Source of the DNA: an actinobacterium LLX17
GTDB taxonomy: Bacteria; Actinomycetota; Actinomycetes; Propionibacteriales; Nocardioidaceae
NCBI GenBank assembly: GCA_000471045.1
Contig: KI301992.1
Coordinates: forward strand, 688,606 to 752,605
Direction: 5' to 3'
DNA: 64,000 bases
This document shows positions 1 to 8,929 of the stretch, in pieces. Position 1 is the stretch's first letter; each line of letters starts with the position of its first letter. A model generated the notes under the pieces. That model saw nothing but the letters and a program-made list of their open reading frames with translations, was not told the origin of the DNA and ran no database searches. Made by a program: the position numbers and the translations under genes.

Positions 1-1
1 G

Positions 2-478
2 GGTCTGCGGTACGTCGTGCAGCGCGCCCGGCTGCTGGGGTTCGGGGGAGACGAGCTGGACGACGCGGTGCAGGCCGGCTCGCTGGGGCTGATCGCCGCG
101 GTCGACCGCTTCGACCCCGATCGCGGAGCCAGGCTCAAGACCTTCGCGTGGTGGTGGATCGGCGACGCGATGCGCACGGCCGTCCCGCGTCCGAATGCCG
201 TCATGGACGTCCGCACGGAGGCAGCGGAGCCGGCTGTGGACCTGCCGGTCGAGGTGCCCGAGGTGCTGCGCCTGCGGTTCCGACTGGGTGAGCCGGCGGG
301 TCCGTTGCGCCCGCGGCACGAGGTGGCCGCGCTGCTCGGACTCACGGTCGCGCAGGTCCGTGCGGAGGAGAGCCGGGCGATGCGTCGTGTGCGCGCGGGA
401 CTTGCTAAGGTTGGTCACCGTGCTCCCGCAAGGGAGTCGATCCCCCATAGCTCAATTGGCAGAGCATTCGACTGTTAA
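2..478 (+). CDS. Sigma-70-like RNA polymerase sigma factor, 5' end outside window
   Basis: The frame is open from the window edge, so the true start lies upstream. The first part reads like sigma region 2 (DELDDAVQAGSLGLIAAVDRF, then FDPDRG and TFAWWWIGDAM, matching the usual LIQEGNLGLIRAVEKF...WWIRQAI pattern). A short spacer leads to a region 4-like helix-turn-helix (LRLRFRLGEP...VAALLGLTVAQVRAEESRAMRRVR). Region 3 is lacking, so this is a short sigma factor. Its stop codon lies inside the anticodon loop of the downstream tRNA-Asn gene, a 38-base same-strand overlap. Residues after about KVGHRAP look non-homologous, which suggests erosion or read-through of the 3' end. Sigma assignment is fairly sure; the promoter target is unknown. 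Confidence 0.7.
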   Translation, partial: GLRYVVQRARLLGFGGDELDDAVQAGSLGLIAAVDRFDPDRGARLKTFAWWWIGDAMRTAVPRPNAVMDVRTEAAEPAVDLPVEVPEVLRLRFRLGEPAGPLRPRHEVAALLGLTVAQVRAEESRAMRRVRAGLAKVGHRAPARESIPHSSIGRAFDC

Positions 479-516
479 TCGAAGGGTTTCTGGTTCGAGT
501 CCAGATGGGGGAGCCA
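441..516 (+). tRNA. tRNA-Asn (GTT)
   Basis: Acceptor strands TCCCCCA (441-447) and TGGGGGA (506-512) pair fully. The anticodon stem TTCGA/TCGAA encloses the loop CTGTTAA, giving anticodon GTT. The T arm TCTGG-TTCGAGT-CCAGA is canonical. Discriminator G is followed by an encoded CCA (514-516). The 3' end of the sigma-like frame runs into this gene. Confidence 0.97.
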
Positions 517-581
517 CGCAGGGCCGGAATCTCGCAGCGCGAGGTTGCGGCCCTTGCTGTTGGTCCAGGTGAGGAGGTGTC

Positions 582-1133
582 GTGGCAGACCCGCGTCGAC
601 CGCTGCTGACCATCGGGCACGGGGCCTCTGACGGCGCCGAGCTGGTGACGCGCCTGCAGGCCGCCGGCATCGAGGTGCTCGTCGACGTGCGGCGCTTCCC
701 CGGCAGCCGGCGCAACCCCGAGGTGGGCCGCGAGGCGCTCGAGGCCGCTCTCCCGCAGCACGGCATCCAGTACGTGTGGGACGAACGGCTCGGTGGACGG
801 CGGCGGAAGGATCCCGAGGCCGAGGATGCCGATGCGTGGTGGCGGGTCGAGCAGTTCCGCGCCTACGCCGCGCACACCCGAACCGACGACTTCCGCGAGG
901 CGATGGCCGAGCTGCTCGCGCTGTCCGAAGGTCAGACCGTCGCGATCATGTGCAGCGAGAACGTCTGGTGGCGGTGCCACCGCCGGCTCGTCTCCGACGT
1001 GACGGTCCTCCTGCACGACGTCCCCGTCATCCACGTGATGCCCGACGGCCGGAAGAGCCCCCACCACCCGTCCGAGGGCGCGGTCGTGACCGACGCCGGG
1101 CTGACCTATCCGGCGCGGCCCGACGGCTCCTGA
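582..1133 (+). CDS. DUF488 family protein
   Basis: 183 aa; GTG start with a strong GAGGAGG Shine-Dalgarno at 571-577. The sequence follows DUF488: N-terminal LLTIGHGASDG, then VLVDVRRFPGSRRNPE, a KDP-containing loop and a C-terminal core with MCSENVWWRCHRRLVSD, which carries the Cys and Cys-His-Arg positions conserved in the family. The biochemical role is not established; these proteins resemble small nucleotide- or nucleic-acid-associated enzymes. It lies just after tRNA-Asn and its 3' end overlaps the convergent coiled-coil gene by 28 bp. Confidence 0.85.
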   Translation: MADPRRPLLTIGHGASDGAELVTRLQAAGIEVLVDVRRFPGSRRNPEVGREALEAALPQHGIQYVWDERLGGRRRKDPEAEDADAWWRVEQFRAYAAHTRTDDFREAMAELLALSEGQTVAIMCSENVWWRCHRRLVSDVTVLLHDVPVIHVMPDGRKSPHHPSEGAVVTDAGLTYPARPDGS

Positions 1134-1792
1134 TGGGCCTCTGCGGCCTCGACGACCCTCGTCTCAGCCTCCTCGGCCTGCTCCTCGTCGATCCGCTTCT
1201 TGACCCGGCCGAGCCCGGGCACCTTCGCGAGCATCTCGTTGAGCTCCTCGATCAGGTCGAGCATGTCGTGGATGTCGGGGGCGACCGTGCCGAGCCCGGC
1301 CATCATCGGCAGGACGTCGGTCTCGAGCCGCTTCATCAGGACGGGGGCCTGGTCGATCATCTCGATGATCGCGTCGACCTCCGTGACGTCGGTCGTGCTG
1401 GCCAGCCGCTCGAGCATGGGCTGCAGCTTCTCGAGCGACGGAGCGAAGCCGTCGACCAGTCGCTCGGTGCGCTCGAGGGTCGGCTCGACGCTGCCGATGG
1501 TCCCGGCTGCCCGCACGACGAGGGCGTTGGCGTCGTCGAGCGTCTTGCCGGTGCTGGAGATCGACTCGTCGGCCGTCTTGACCGTCTCCCGGGTCTGGCG
1601 GACGACCTCGTCGGCGTCCTGCCGGGTCCGGTCGATGTCGTCGACGAGCTGGTGGGCCCGCTTGACGAGGGCCTCGGCGTCGTCGAGCAGGTCGAGGATC
1701 CGGGGGAGCGCTCCGACGAGCTGCGCCACGAGGGCGGGACCCCCGGCGGCGAGCGCGAGGGCATCGCGAGGATCGGGGATCGGCAGTCGCAT
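1106..1792 (-). CDS. Coiled-coil protein of unknown function
   Basis: About 228 aa from the ATG at 1790-1792 (MRLPIPDP); the frame stays open further upstream but that stretch looks non-coding. The body is one long run of heptad-like helices (LVKRAHQLVDDIDRTRQDADEVV, then TVKTADESISSTGKTLDDA) with a mid-region of short hydrophobic repeats around DAIIEMIDQAPVLMKRL. No transmembrane segment, signal peptide or catalytic motif is seen. The acidic C-terminus (DEEQAEEAETRVVEAAEAH) is low complexity. Similar actinobacterial proteins are annotated only as hypothetical. The gene is convergent with the DUF488 gene and overlaps it by 28 bp. Confidence 0.75.
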   Translation of the reverse strand: MRLPIPDPRDALALAAGGPALVAQLVGALPRILDLLDDAEALVKRAHQLVDDIDRTRQDADEVVRQTRETVKTADESISSTGKTLDDANALVVRAAGTIGSVEPTLERTERLVDGFAPSLEKLQPMLERLASTTDVTEVDAIIEMIDQAPVLMKRLETDVLPMMAGLGTVAPDIHDMLDLIEELNEMLAKVPGLGRVKKRIDEEQAEEAETRVVEAAEAHQEPSGRAG

Positions 1793-1865
1793 CTGCTCAC
1801 GGTAGCCAGCGGACCCGCACCCCGCCCCTCGGGACGGCGGCACGGACACACGTGCGGAGCTTCGG

Positions 1866-1939
1866 TAGGGAGGGCGGGGCTCGAACCCGCGACCCAGGGA
1901 TTATGAGTCCCCTGCTCTGACCGGCTGAGCTACCTCCCC
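1866..1939 (-). tRNA. tRNA-Met (CAT), elongator type
   Basis: Read on the minus strand, GGGGAGG pairs with CCTCCCT, with a G-U pair at position 1:72. The anticodon stem GGGGA/TCCCT encloses CTCATAA, so the anticodon is CAT. The three consecutive G-C pairs of an initiator are not at positions 29-31, so it is not tRNA-fMet. A tRNA-Ile with lysidine-modified CAT cannot be excluded by eye. CCA is not encoded (ACCG follows). Confidence 0.9.
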
Positions 1940-1984
1940 GGGTCGAACCAGCCTAGCGCCGCAGGAGTCGGCAGACTGGACCCC

Positions 1985-2434
1985 ATGGCAGCGACGAAGC
2001 ACGACGGGCCCCGGGACGCGGTGGTGCTCGACCTCGACGGCACGCTCTGCGACACCTCCTCGGTCGAGCACCTCATCGAGGACGCCGACTTCGCGACGTT
2101 CCAGGAGGCCGCGGTCGGCTGTCCGCCGGACCCCGAGCTGGTGGAGGTCGCGCGCCAGCAGGCCGCCGACGGTCGCGCGGTGCTGATCGTCTCCGGACGC
2201 GAGTTCATCTGGCACGACCACACCCTCGACTGGCTGGTGGAGCACGAGATCCCGCACGACGCGGTCTACCTGCGCATCGTGGGCGACTACCGCAAGGACA
2301 TCGTGATCAAGGCTGAGATCCTCGAGCAGATCGAAGCCGACGGATACCGCGTGCTGGAGGCGTGGGACGACAAGTCCCGCGTGGTCGACATGTGGCGCGA
2401 GAACGGCATCGCCGGCCACCTCGTGGGCGGCTGA
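1985..2434 (+). CDS. HAD-superfamily phosphatase, polynucleotide 3'-phosphatase-like
   Basis: 149 aa. Motif I is DLDGTL with nucleophile Asp16 and general acid Asp18; motif II is VSGRE at about residues 62-66; a late acidic motif, AWDDKSRVVDMW, supplies the metal-binding aspartates. The pattern (DLDGTLCDTS...VSGRE...AWDDK...) matches the phosphatase half of T4-type polynucleotide kinase-phosphatase and related single-domain actinobacterial proteins. No kinase domain is present. It likely removes a phosphate from a nucleotide or nucleic acid end; the substrate is inferred. No neighbour gives a pathway. Confidence 0.8.
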   Translation: MAATKHDGPRDAVVLDLDGTLCDTSSVEHLIEDADFATFQEAAVGCPPDPELVEVARQQAADGRAVLIVSGREFIWHDHTLDWLVEHEIPHDAVYLRIVGDYRKDIVIKAEILEQIEADGYRVLEAWDDKSRVVDMWRENGIAGHLVGG

Positions 2435-2447
2435 GCGAAGGCACTAG

Positions 2448-2476
2448 TTGGCACTCTGCCGCAGGTCAGGCACAAT
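2448..2476 (+). promoter_or_regulatory. Candidate housekeeping promoter for the DUF3145 gene
   Basis: TTGGCA at 2448-2453 and CACAAT at 2471-2476 are separated by 17 bases, close to the sigma-70 consensus. The start codon follows at 2553, leaving about 70 bases of leader, with AGGAGG at 2542-2547. Confidence 0.55.
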
Positions 2477-2552
2477 GGGACTGACGTCGGGATGACGGCG
2501 GCACTGCGCTCGAGAACGCTGGGGAAGGCGACCCTCGAGACCAGGAGGCCCC

Positions 2553-3077
2553 ATGAGCATCGCCGTCGGCTCTGCCGTGCGCCCCGCCACGCGTGGTGTG
2601 CTGTTCGTGCACTCCGCCCCCTCGGCCCTCTGTCCGCATGTCGAGTGGGCGGTCACCGGTGTGCTCGGCGACGCCCCCGACGTCGCGTGGCGGCCGCAGC
2701 CCGCTGAGCCCGGCGCCTACCGCGCCGAGGTCTCCTGGCAGGCCGGGATCGGCACGGGCGCCTCGATCGCGAGCGCGCTGCGCGGCTGGGACATGCTGCG
2801 CTTCGAGGTGACCGAGGAGCCCACCGCGTCCACGGAGGGAGCGCGCTACTCGTACACACCGGATCTCGGCATCTTTCACTCCGTCGTGGGGGTGCACGGT
2901 GACCTGATGATCCCCGAGGACCGCATCCGCGCCATCCGCGCCAAGGCCGCCACCGGGGAGATCACGATGGACGAGGCCCTCGACGGCCTGCTGGGCGCCC
3001 GCTGGGACGCCGAGCTGGAGCCGTTCCGGCACGCCGGCGACGGCGCTCCCGTGCGGTGGTTGCACCAGGTCGTCTGA
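2553..3077 (+). CDS. DUF3145 domain-containing protein
   Basis: 174 aa; ATG start preceded by AGGAGG. It matches the actinobacteria-specific DUF3145 family along its length: RGVLFVHSAPSALCPHVEWAV near the N-terminus, SWQAGIGTGASIASALRGW in the middle and RWDAELEPFRHAG near the end. Family function is unknown and no catalytic residues can be named. It is soluble, with no signal peptide. It converges on the membrane-anchored carrier-domain gene with a 6-base gap. Confidence 0.9.
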   Translation: MSIAVGSAVRPATRGVLFVHSAPSALCPHVEWAVTGVLGDAPDVAWRPQPAEPGAYRAEVSWQAGIGTGASIASALRGWDMLRFEVTEEPTASTEGARYSYTPDLGIFHSVVGVHGDLMIPEDRIRAIRAKAATGEITMDEALDGLLGARWDAELEPFRHAGDGAPVRWLHQVV

Positions 3078-3083
3078 GCGGGC

Positions 3084-3899
3084 TCAGCCGATGGTGACGG
3101 TGACCTCGGGCGTGGCGCGGTCGGTGCCGATGAGCAGCATGCGGAACTGCCGGGTGCCGGTGCGCGAGGTGTAGACCTGCGTCTCGAAGGTGTCGCCGGC
3201 GCGCACCGGTGTGGTGACCGGGAAGTTGTCCCAGGGGGTGTCGCCCTCCTTGACCTGCACCTGCAGCTCGGCACCCTCGCCGGCACCCGGGAACGTGCCG
3301 GTGAGCGCGAACCGCTCACCCGGGGCCACCCGGTCCTTGGGCGTCGTGAGGACCGGCTGGGGCTCCGCGTCGTCCTGTGGAGGTGCCGGCGTGGGAGACG
3401 GTGTGCTCGACTTCGTGGGTTCCGGTGTGGGGCTGGCGCTGAGCGGGGGGAGCGCGGCGTCGTTGAGGCCCGTGGCGCTCATGGCCGTCATGACGCCGAA
3501 CCCCAGCACACCACCGATGACCGCTCCGATGATCGTCATGGTGATGGCCGTGGAGATGGCCCCGGACTTGAGCGCACCCCGGTCGGCGGGCAGGTCGGAG
3601 TCGTCGAGGGGCACAGCCGCCAGTCCCGCGCTGGGACGTGCGGAGGCACCGACCGCAGCGCCCTGGTGCGACTCCACGGCCCGCACGGCGTCCTGCACGG
3701 TGCGCAGGCCGTCGACCGTCTCGTCGGACAGGTACGTGTCGTAGCGGCGGCCCAGCTCCTCGGCCAGCTCGACCGTGAGCAGCGAGTCGATGCCGACGTC
3801 CTTGAGAAACGTCTCGGGGCCGATCTCGGCCGGGTCGGCGTGCGTCAGCTGCACCACGAGGTCGACCACCGTCGACTGGACTTCTCCCCGGGACGGCAT
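3084..3899 (-). CDS. Membrane-anchored acyl carrier domain protein with extracellular Ig-like domain
   Basis: 271 aa with an unusual order of parts. Residues 1-80 are a phosphopantetheine-binding carrier domain (FLKDVGIDSLLTVELAEELG) with attachment serine Ser39 and the following hydrophobic helix. One transmembrane segment spans roughly 113-138 (ISTAITMTIIGAVIGGVLGF). A Pro/Thr/Ser-rich spacer (SPTPEPTKSSTPSPTPAPP) leads to an all-beta, Ig-like C-terminal domain of about 90 residues. This predicts the carrier in the cytoplasm and the Ig-like part outside. The gene is divergent from an alpha/beta hydrolase, 66 bp away, which could act on the carried acyl group. Carrier assignment is good; role unknown. 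Confidence 0.75.
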   Translation of the reverse strand: MPSRGEVQSTVVDLVVQLTHADPAEIGPETFLKDVGIDSLLTVELAEELGRRYDTYLSDETVDGLRTVQDAVRAVESHQGAAVGASARPSAGLAAVPLDDSDLPADRGALKSGAISTAITMTIIGAVIGGVLGFGVMTAMSATGLNDAALPPLSASPTPEPTKSSTPSPTPAPPQDDAEPQPVLTTPKDRVAPGERFALTGTFPGAGEGAELQVQVKEGDTPWDNFPVTTPVRAGDTFETQVYTSRTGTRQFRMLLIGTDRATPEVTVTIG

Positions 3900-3953
3900 G
3901 GAGCGAGTCTAACGGCGGCCGGCGCGCGACACACCGCGGCAACATGGGAGCCC

Positions 3954-3959
3954 TACGAT
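3954..3959 (+). promoter_or_regulatory. -10 element TACGAT of a predicted leaderless gene
   Basis: TACGAT ends exactly 6 bases before the GTG start at 3966, so transcription would begin at or next to the start codon. No convincing -35 is seen. Confidence 0.5.
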
Positions 3960-3965
3960 GGCGCG

Positions 3966-4901
3966 GTGACGACACCCCACCGGTCCGGGCCAGACCTGCA
4001 GTACGTCGTCGTGCACGGGTACCGGCGGGCCTACCGGATGACCGGCTCCGGGCCGGTCCTGCTGCTGATCCACGGCATGGGGTGCGACTCCAGCACGTGG
4101 GACACCGTGATCGAGCCGCTGGCCGAGCACTTCACGGTGCTGGCGCCCGACCTCCTGGGCCACGGTGACTCCGACAAGCCCACCGGCGACTACTCGCTGG
4201 GCGGCTACGCGAACGGGATGCGCGACCTGCTGACCGTCCTCGGCATCGACCGGGCGACGATCGTCGGGCACAGCTTCGGTGGCGGTGTGGCGATGCAGTT
4301 CGCCTACCAGTTCCCCGAGCGCACCGAGCGCGTCGTGCTGGTCTCGACCGGCGGCCTCGGGCGCGAGGTCAGTCCCTTGATCCGGGCCATGACGTTGCCG
4401 GGTGCGGGCGCCGCCCTTGCGATCGCGACGGCCAGGCCGTGGCGATCCGTGGTCAGCGCGACCCTGCAGGCGCTGTCGTCGACCGGCTGGGCCTCGACCC
4501 GCGACCTCGGTGAGGTGGCGCGCATCTACGAGTCGCTCGCCGAGCCGCGCTCCCGGGCCGCCGTGCGGCGCCTGACCAGCCACGTGCTCGACTGGCGGGG
4601 CCAGTTCATCACCATGACCGATCGCACCTACCTGGCTCAGCTGATGCCGGTGCTGGTGGTGTGGGGCCGCGACGACATGGTCATCCCGGTGTCCCACGCC
4701 ACCCACGCGGCCCGCGCCTCGCTGTCGGACGTGCGGGTGCTCGACCGCTCCGGCCACTTCCCGCACCGTGACCACCCGCAGCGATTCGTCGAGCTGGTGA
4801 GCACGTTCGTCGCCGACAACCCCCCGGCCTCCTATCACCGGGGCCGGTGGCGCGGCATGCTGCGCCGGGGCGACCAGGCCGTCCTGGAGTCCGCGGTCTA
4901 G
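3966..4901 (+). CDS. Alpha/beta hydrolase
   Basis: 311 aa. GTG at 3966 is chosen because the frame upstream is not conserved-looking and a -10 element sits 6 bases before it. The family features are clear: oxyanion loop HGMG after LLLI, a GHGDSDKP loop, nucleophile elbow GHSFGGG with the catalytic Ser, acid in WGRDDMVIP, and catalytic His in DRSGHFPHRDHP. It resembles epoxide-hydrolase/carboxyl-esterase-like enzymes in actinobacteria; the substrate is unknown. It is divergent from the membrane-anchored carrier-domain protein and its stop overlaps the stop of the convergent PAP2-type gene. Confidence 0.85.
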   Translation: MTTPHRSGPDLQYVVVHGYRRAYRMTGSGPVLLLIHGMGCDSSTWDTVIEPLAEHFTVLAPDLLGHGDSDKPTGDYSLGGYANGMRDLLTVLGIDRATIVGHSFGGGVAMQFAYQFPERTERVVLVSTGGLGREVSPLIRAMTLPGAGAALAIATARPWRSVVSATLQALSSTGWASTRDLGEVARIYESLAEPRSRAAVRRLTSHVLDWRGQFITMTDRTYLAQLMPVLVVWGRDDMVIPVSHATHAARASLSDVRVLDRSGHFPHRDHPQRFVELVSTFVADNPPASYHRGRWRGMLRRGDQAVLESAV

Positions 4902-5986
4902 CTGGACCGGGTCGCGCCCGCCGCCTCGTGCTCGTGGTCGGGGTGGGGGAACACGTCCGGGTGGTCGACCTCGGAGTGTCCTTCGGCGGCCTTGCGCCGT
5001 TGTCTCTTCGTGTTGCCAGTGGCCCAGGCGCCCAGCATGACCGCGATCCAGCCGATCAGCAGGCCGGCGATGTCGTCGGACACGTAGTGCCAGCCGAAGT
5101 AGACCGTGGCCAGCATCGTGCCCACGAAGTACACCCACGCCGTGATGCGCAGCAGCGGGTGGATCTTCGTCATCTCGAAGAACAGGCACGCCGTGAAGAC
5201 GACCGAGACGTGCAGCGAGGCGAATCCGGCGATGCCGTAGATGCTGCTGCTCTGGTCGTTCTCGATGAAGTCTCGGCCGGACCTGAACAACGAGCGTTGC
5301 AGCTCTGAGGCCGGGGTGCCGTCGATCTCCTCGAACCGGGTGGGGAAGGCGAACGCCGGGCCGACCGTGGGAAGGATGTAGTAGCTGATGGTGCCCAGCA
5401 CCCAGTTCAGGCTGAGGGCCGTCGCGTACCAGGCACCGATCGACACGTCGCGGTTCAGCACGAGGTAGGCGCCCAGGGTGATCGGGATCAGCATCAGGTA
5501 GCTGACGTAGATCGCGGCGATGATCTGCGCGACGATGCCGGTGCCCAGCAGGCTGTGCAGGATGTCGGACGGATAGTTGCCGAAGAACAGCCAGTGGTCG
5601 AGCTTCTCGAGCTCCAGGTCGTACGACGGGGGACGCAGCTCGGGCAGGTAGCTCTTGAGGTTCCGGTAGCTGACGTAGCAGGTGTAGAACGCCAGCAGTC
5701 CCAGCGCGATGTAGGAGAAGCGTGCCCACGTCCAGTCGTTCTGGATCACCTTGCGCACGCCGGGAATCGTGCCCCGGAACCCGTAGCGAGCGATGGCCTG
5801 GGGGACGATGCCGGCGGCGAAGAAGATCAGCGCCAGCAACGGCAGCCGCACGTACGCCGGGCCCAGGAAGCCCTCCGGGTCTCGCAGCTTGATGTCCAGG
5901 CTCAGCGAGAAGTAGATGGCCGTCGCTGCGATCCCCAGGGACACGATGCCGACGAACGTGTAGGGATTGCGACGCATGGCCGACAC
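4898..5986 (-). CDS. PAP2-superfamily integral membrane protein (inositolphosphotransferase Aur1/Ipt1-like)
   Basis: 362 aa with about six to eight hydrophobic segments. Conserved blocks are PTVGPAFAFP, a SLHVS motif (FASLHVSVVF) and WHYVSDDIAGLLIG, the histidine-containing motifs of PAP2_3 (Aur1/Ipt1-like) lipid phosphatases/transferases. The expected activity is transfer or hydrolysis of a phospho-head group on a lipid at the membrane; the substrate is unknown. The C-terminal tail is charged and His/Asp-rich. The start may be the ATG at 5986 or the one three codons later (MRRNPYTF). It is convergent with the hydrolase gene and lies 39 bp after aceE in the same direction. Confidence 0.8.
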   Translation of the reverse strand: MSAMRRNPYTFVGIVSLGIAATAIYFSLSLDIKLRDPEGFLGPAYVRLPLLALIFFAAGIVPQAIARYGFRGTIPGVRKVIQNDWTWARFSYIALGLLAFYTCYVSYRNLKSYLPELRPPSYDLELEKLDHWLFFGNYPSDILHSLLGTGIVAQIIAAIYVSYLMLIPITLGAYLVLNRDVSIGAWYATALSLNWVLGTISYYILPTVGPAFAFPTRFEEIDGTPASELQRSLFRSGRDFIENDQSSSIYGIAGFASLHVSVVFTACLFFEMTKIHPLLRITAWVYFVGTMLATVYFGWHYVSDDIAGLLIGWIAVMLGAWATGNTKRQRRKAAEGHSEVDHPDVFPHPDHEHEAAGATRSS

Positions 5987-6025
5987 TCTAGTGGCCGGTC
6001 GCTGAGACCTCGCTGAGACGCCGGG

Positions 6026-8794
6026 TCAGGCGTCGCCACCTTCCTGCGGGACGTCGGCCACAGCCGTGGGATCGTCGATGCGGAAGGTCTCGGCGGCCTC
6101 CTGGACGGTGGCGACGTCGACCAGTCCCCGATCGGCGAGGCCCTTGAGCGTCGCCACGACGATCGACTCGGCGTCGATGCGGAAGTGCCGGCGAGCCGCG
6201 GCGCGGGTGTCGGCGAAGCCGAATCCGTCTGCGCCCAGGGCCATCCAGGGTCCGGGCACCCAGCGAGCGATCTGGTCGGGCACGGCGCGCATGTAGTCGC
6301 TGACCGCGACCGTGACGGCCCGGTCCTCGGGCAGCTTCTCGGTGACGTACGGGACCTTCTGCGACTCGGCCGGGTGCGTCAGGTTCCACTGCTCGGCCTG
6401 GGCGGCGTCGCGGGCCAGCTCGTTCCAGGAGGTGACCGACCACACGTCGGCGGCGACGCCGAACCTCTCGGCCAGGATCTGCTGGGCCTTCAGCGCCCAC
6501 GGCACCGCCACGCCCGAGGCGAGGATGCGGGTGGCCGTGGCGTCCGATCCCGCGTCGGGGGCCGGCTTGAAGAGGTAGGCGCCGCGCAGCACACCGTCGA
6601 CGTCGAGGTCCTCGGGCTCGGCCGGCTGCACCAGGGGCTCGTTGTAGACGGTGAGGTAGTAGATGACGTCCTCGCCGTGCGGGTGCTCGTCGCTGGTGCC
6701 GTACATCCGCTCCAGGCCGCGCTTGACGACGTGCGCGATCTCGAAGGAGAACGCGGGGTCGTAGTGCACGACCGCCGGGTTCGTCTGGGCGATCAGCGGT
6801 GAGTGGCCGTCGGCGTGCTGCAGGCCCTCGCCCGTCAGCGTCGTGCGACCGGCGGTGGCGCCGATGAGGAATCCACGGGCCAGCTGGTCGGCCATGGCCC
6901 AGATCGAGTCGGCGGTCCGCTGGAAGCCGAACATCGAGTAGAAGAGGTAGACCGGGATCATCGGCTCGCCGTGCGTGGAGTAGGCGCTGCCGGCGGCGAT
7001 GGCCGAGGCGACGGCGCCGGCCTCGCTGATGCCCTCGTGCAGCATCTGGCCCTGCTCGGACTCCTTGTAGGCCAGCAGGAGCTTGCGGTCGACCGACTCG
7101 TAGGCCTGGCCGCCCGGGTTGTAGATCTTGGCCGAGGGGAACATCGAGTCCATGCCGAACGTGCGGTACTCGTCGGGCGCGATGGGCACGATGCGCTGGC
7201 CGACTCCCTCGTCCTTCATCAGGTCGCGCAGCAGCCGGACGAACGCCATCGTCGTCGCGATCTCCTGCTTGCCCGAGCCCTGCCGCAGCGCCTTGTAGGT
7301 GTCGTCTGCGGGCAGCTTGACGGGGGTGACGTCGAGGCGACGCTTCGGCAGGCTGCCGCCCAGCGCCTCGCGACGAGCCATCATGTACTGGATCTCCTCG
7401 CTGTCCGCGCCGGGGTGGTAGAACGGCGCGAGCTCGTCGCGATCGATGTCCTCGTCGGTGACGGGGATGTTGAGCCGGTCGCGGAAGTTCTTCAGATCGT
7501 CCTTCGTCAGCTTCTTCATCTGGTGCGTCGCGTTGCGGCCCTGGAAGGACTCCAGCAGCCAGCCCTTCACGGTGTGCGCCAGGATGACGGTCGGCTGACC
7601 GGTGTGCTTGGTCGCAGCCTCGAACGCCGCGTAGACCTTGCGATAGTCGTGCCCGCCGCGGGGGAGCCGCTCGATCTGCTCGTCGCTGAGGTGCTCGACC
7701 ATCTTCTGCAGGCGCGGGTCGGGCCCGAAGAACTTCTCGCGGTTGTAGCCGCCCGTCTCGACCGACATCGTCTGGAACTGCCCGTCGGGTGTGCGGTTCA
7801 TCTGGTTGACCAGCACGCCGTCGGTGTCGCGGGCCAGCAGATCGTCCCACTCGCGGCCCCACACGACCTTGATGACGTTCCAGCCGGCGCCGCGGAAGTA
7901 CGACTCCAGCTCCTGGATGATCTTGCCGTTGCCACGCACGGGCCCGTCGAGCTGCTGCAGGTTGCAGTTGACGACGAACGTGAGGTTGTCGAGCTCCTCA
8001 CGGGCGGCCAGGCCGATCGCGCCGAGTGACTCGGGCTCGCCCATCTCGCCGTCACCGAGGAACGTCCACACGCGCTGCTGGCTGGTGTCCTTGATGCCGC
8101 GGTGGTGCAGGTAGCGGTTGAACCGCGCCTGGTAGATCGAGTTGATCGCGCCCAGGCCCATCGAGACGGTGGGGAACTCCCAGTACTCGGGCATCAGGCG
8201 GGGGTGCGGGTACGACGAGAGGCCCTCGCCGGCGCCCTGCGAGACCTCCTGGCGGAACCGGTCCATCTGCGACTCGGTCAGGCGGCCCTCGAGGTAGGAC
8301 CGGGCGTAGATGCCGGGAGCGGCGTGCCCCTGGAAGTAGATGTGGTCGCCGCCGCCGGGGTGGTCCTTGCCGCGGAAGAAGTGGTTGAAGCCCACCTCGT
8401 ACAGGCTGGCCGCCGACTGGTAGCTGGCGATGTGCCCACCGACGCCGAGGCCGGGGCGGTTGGCGCGCGAGACCATGACGGCCGCGTTCCAGCGGATGTA
8501 GGAACGGATGCGACGCTCGATCGCCTCGTTGCCGGGGAACCACGGCTCGTGCTCGGGCGGGATCGTGTTGATGAAGTCGGTGCTGCGCAGCGCCGGGACG
8601 CCCACGGCCTGCTCACGCGCTCGCTCCAGCAGACGCAGCATCAGGTACCGGGCGCGGTCGCGGCCGCGGGTGTCGATCATCGCGTCGAGCGAGTCGATCC
8701 AGTCCTTCGTCTCCTCCGGATCGATGTCGGGAAGCTGGGTGGGCAGACCCTCGTGGATGACGGGGCGGCGGTCGCTCGGGCCGGTGTGCGGCAT
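6026..8794 (-). CDS. aceE: Pyruvate dehydrogenase E1 component, homodimeric type
   Basis: 922 aa from the ATG at 8792-8794, which has AAGGAGT upstream; an in-frame ATG 12 codons earlier has no such site. Thiamine-diphosphate binding motif: [12 protein letters not shown], followed by the [11 protein letters not shown] block typical of AceE. Other AceE hallmarks are [21 protein letters not shown] and [18 protein letters not shown]. It decarboxylates pyruvate and reductively acetylates the E2 lipoyl group. The E2 and E3 genes are not in this window, as is usual in actinobacteria. It is divergent from the DUF3052 gene, as in mycobacteria. Confidence 0.97.
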   Translation of the reverse strand: MPHTGPSDRRPVIHEGLPTQLPDIDPEETKDWIDSLDAMIDTRGRDRARYLMLRLLERAREQAVGVPALRSTDFINTIPPEHEPWFPGNEAIERRIRSYIRWNAAVMVSRANRPGLGVGGHIASYQSAASLYEVGFNHFFRGKDHPGGGDHIYFQGHAAPGIYARSYLEGRLTESQMDRFRQEVSQGAGEGLSSYPHPRLMPEYWEFPTVSMGLGAINSIYQARFNRYLHHRGIKDTSQQRVWTFLGDGEMGEPESLGAIGLAAREELDNLTFVVNCNLQQLDGPVRGNGKIIQELESYFRGAGWNVIKVVWGREWDDLLARDTDGVLVNQMNRTPDGQFQTMSVETGGYNREKFFGPDPRLQKMVEHLSDEQIERLPRGGHDYRKVYAAFEAATKHTGQPTVILAHTVKGWLLESFQGRNATHQMKKLTKDDLKNFRDRLNIPVTDEDIDRDELAPFYHPGADSEEIQYMMARREALGGSLPKRRLDVTPVKLPADDTYKALRQGSGKQEIATTMAFVRLLRDLMKDEGVGQRIVPIAPDEYRTFGMDSMFPSAKIYNPGGQAYESVDRKLLLAYKESEQGQMLHEGISEAGAVASAIAAGSAYSTHGEPMIPVYLFYSMFGFQRTADSIWAMADQLARGFLIGATAGRTTLTGEGLQHADGHSPLIAQTNPAVVHYDPAFSFEIAHVVKRGLERMYGTSDEHPHGEDVIYYLTVYNEPLVQPAEPEDLDVDGVLRGAYLFKPAPDAGSDATATRILASGVAVPWALKAQQILAERFGVAADVWSVTSWNELARDAAQAEQWNLTHPAESQKVPYVTEKLPEDRAVTVAVSDYMRAVPDQIARWVPGPWMALGADGFGFADTRAAARRHFRIDAESIVVATLKGLADRGLVDVATVQEAAETFRIDDPTAVADVPQEGGDA

Positions 8795-8929
8795 CGTGAC
8801 TCCTTGGGCGTGTCTTGTGGACCTCTCCATCCTTCCACGCGAGGTTCGCTAGGGTGAGGGCGGGAACGGTGCTCCTTTCCTTACTTTTCAGTAGGTTTCG
8901 GGGCATCACCGCCATCAATGAGGAGGATC

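Noticed and set aside
4898-5729. Long minus-strand reading frame continuing through the alpha/beta hydrolase region
   Set aside because: It is the shadow of the hydrolase and PAP2-type genes in another frame: Arg/His/Gly/Pro-rich and without any domain pattern.
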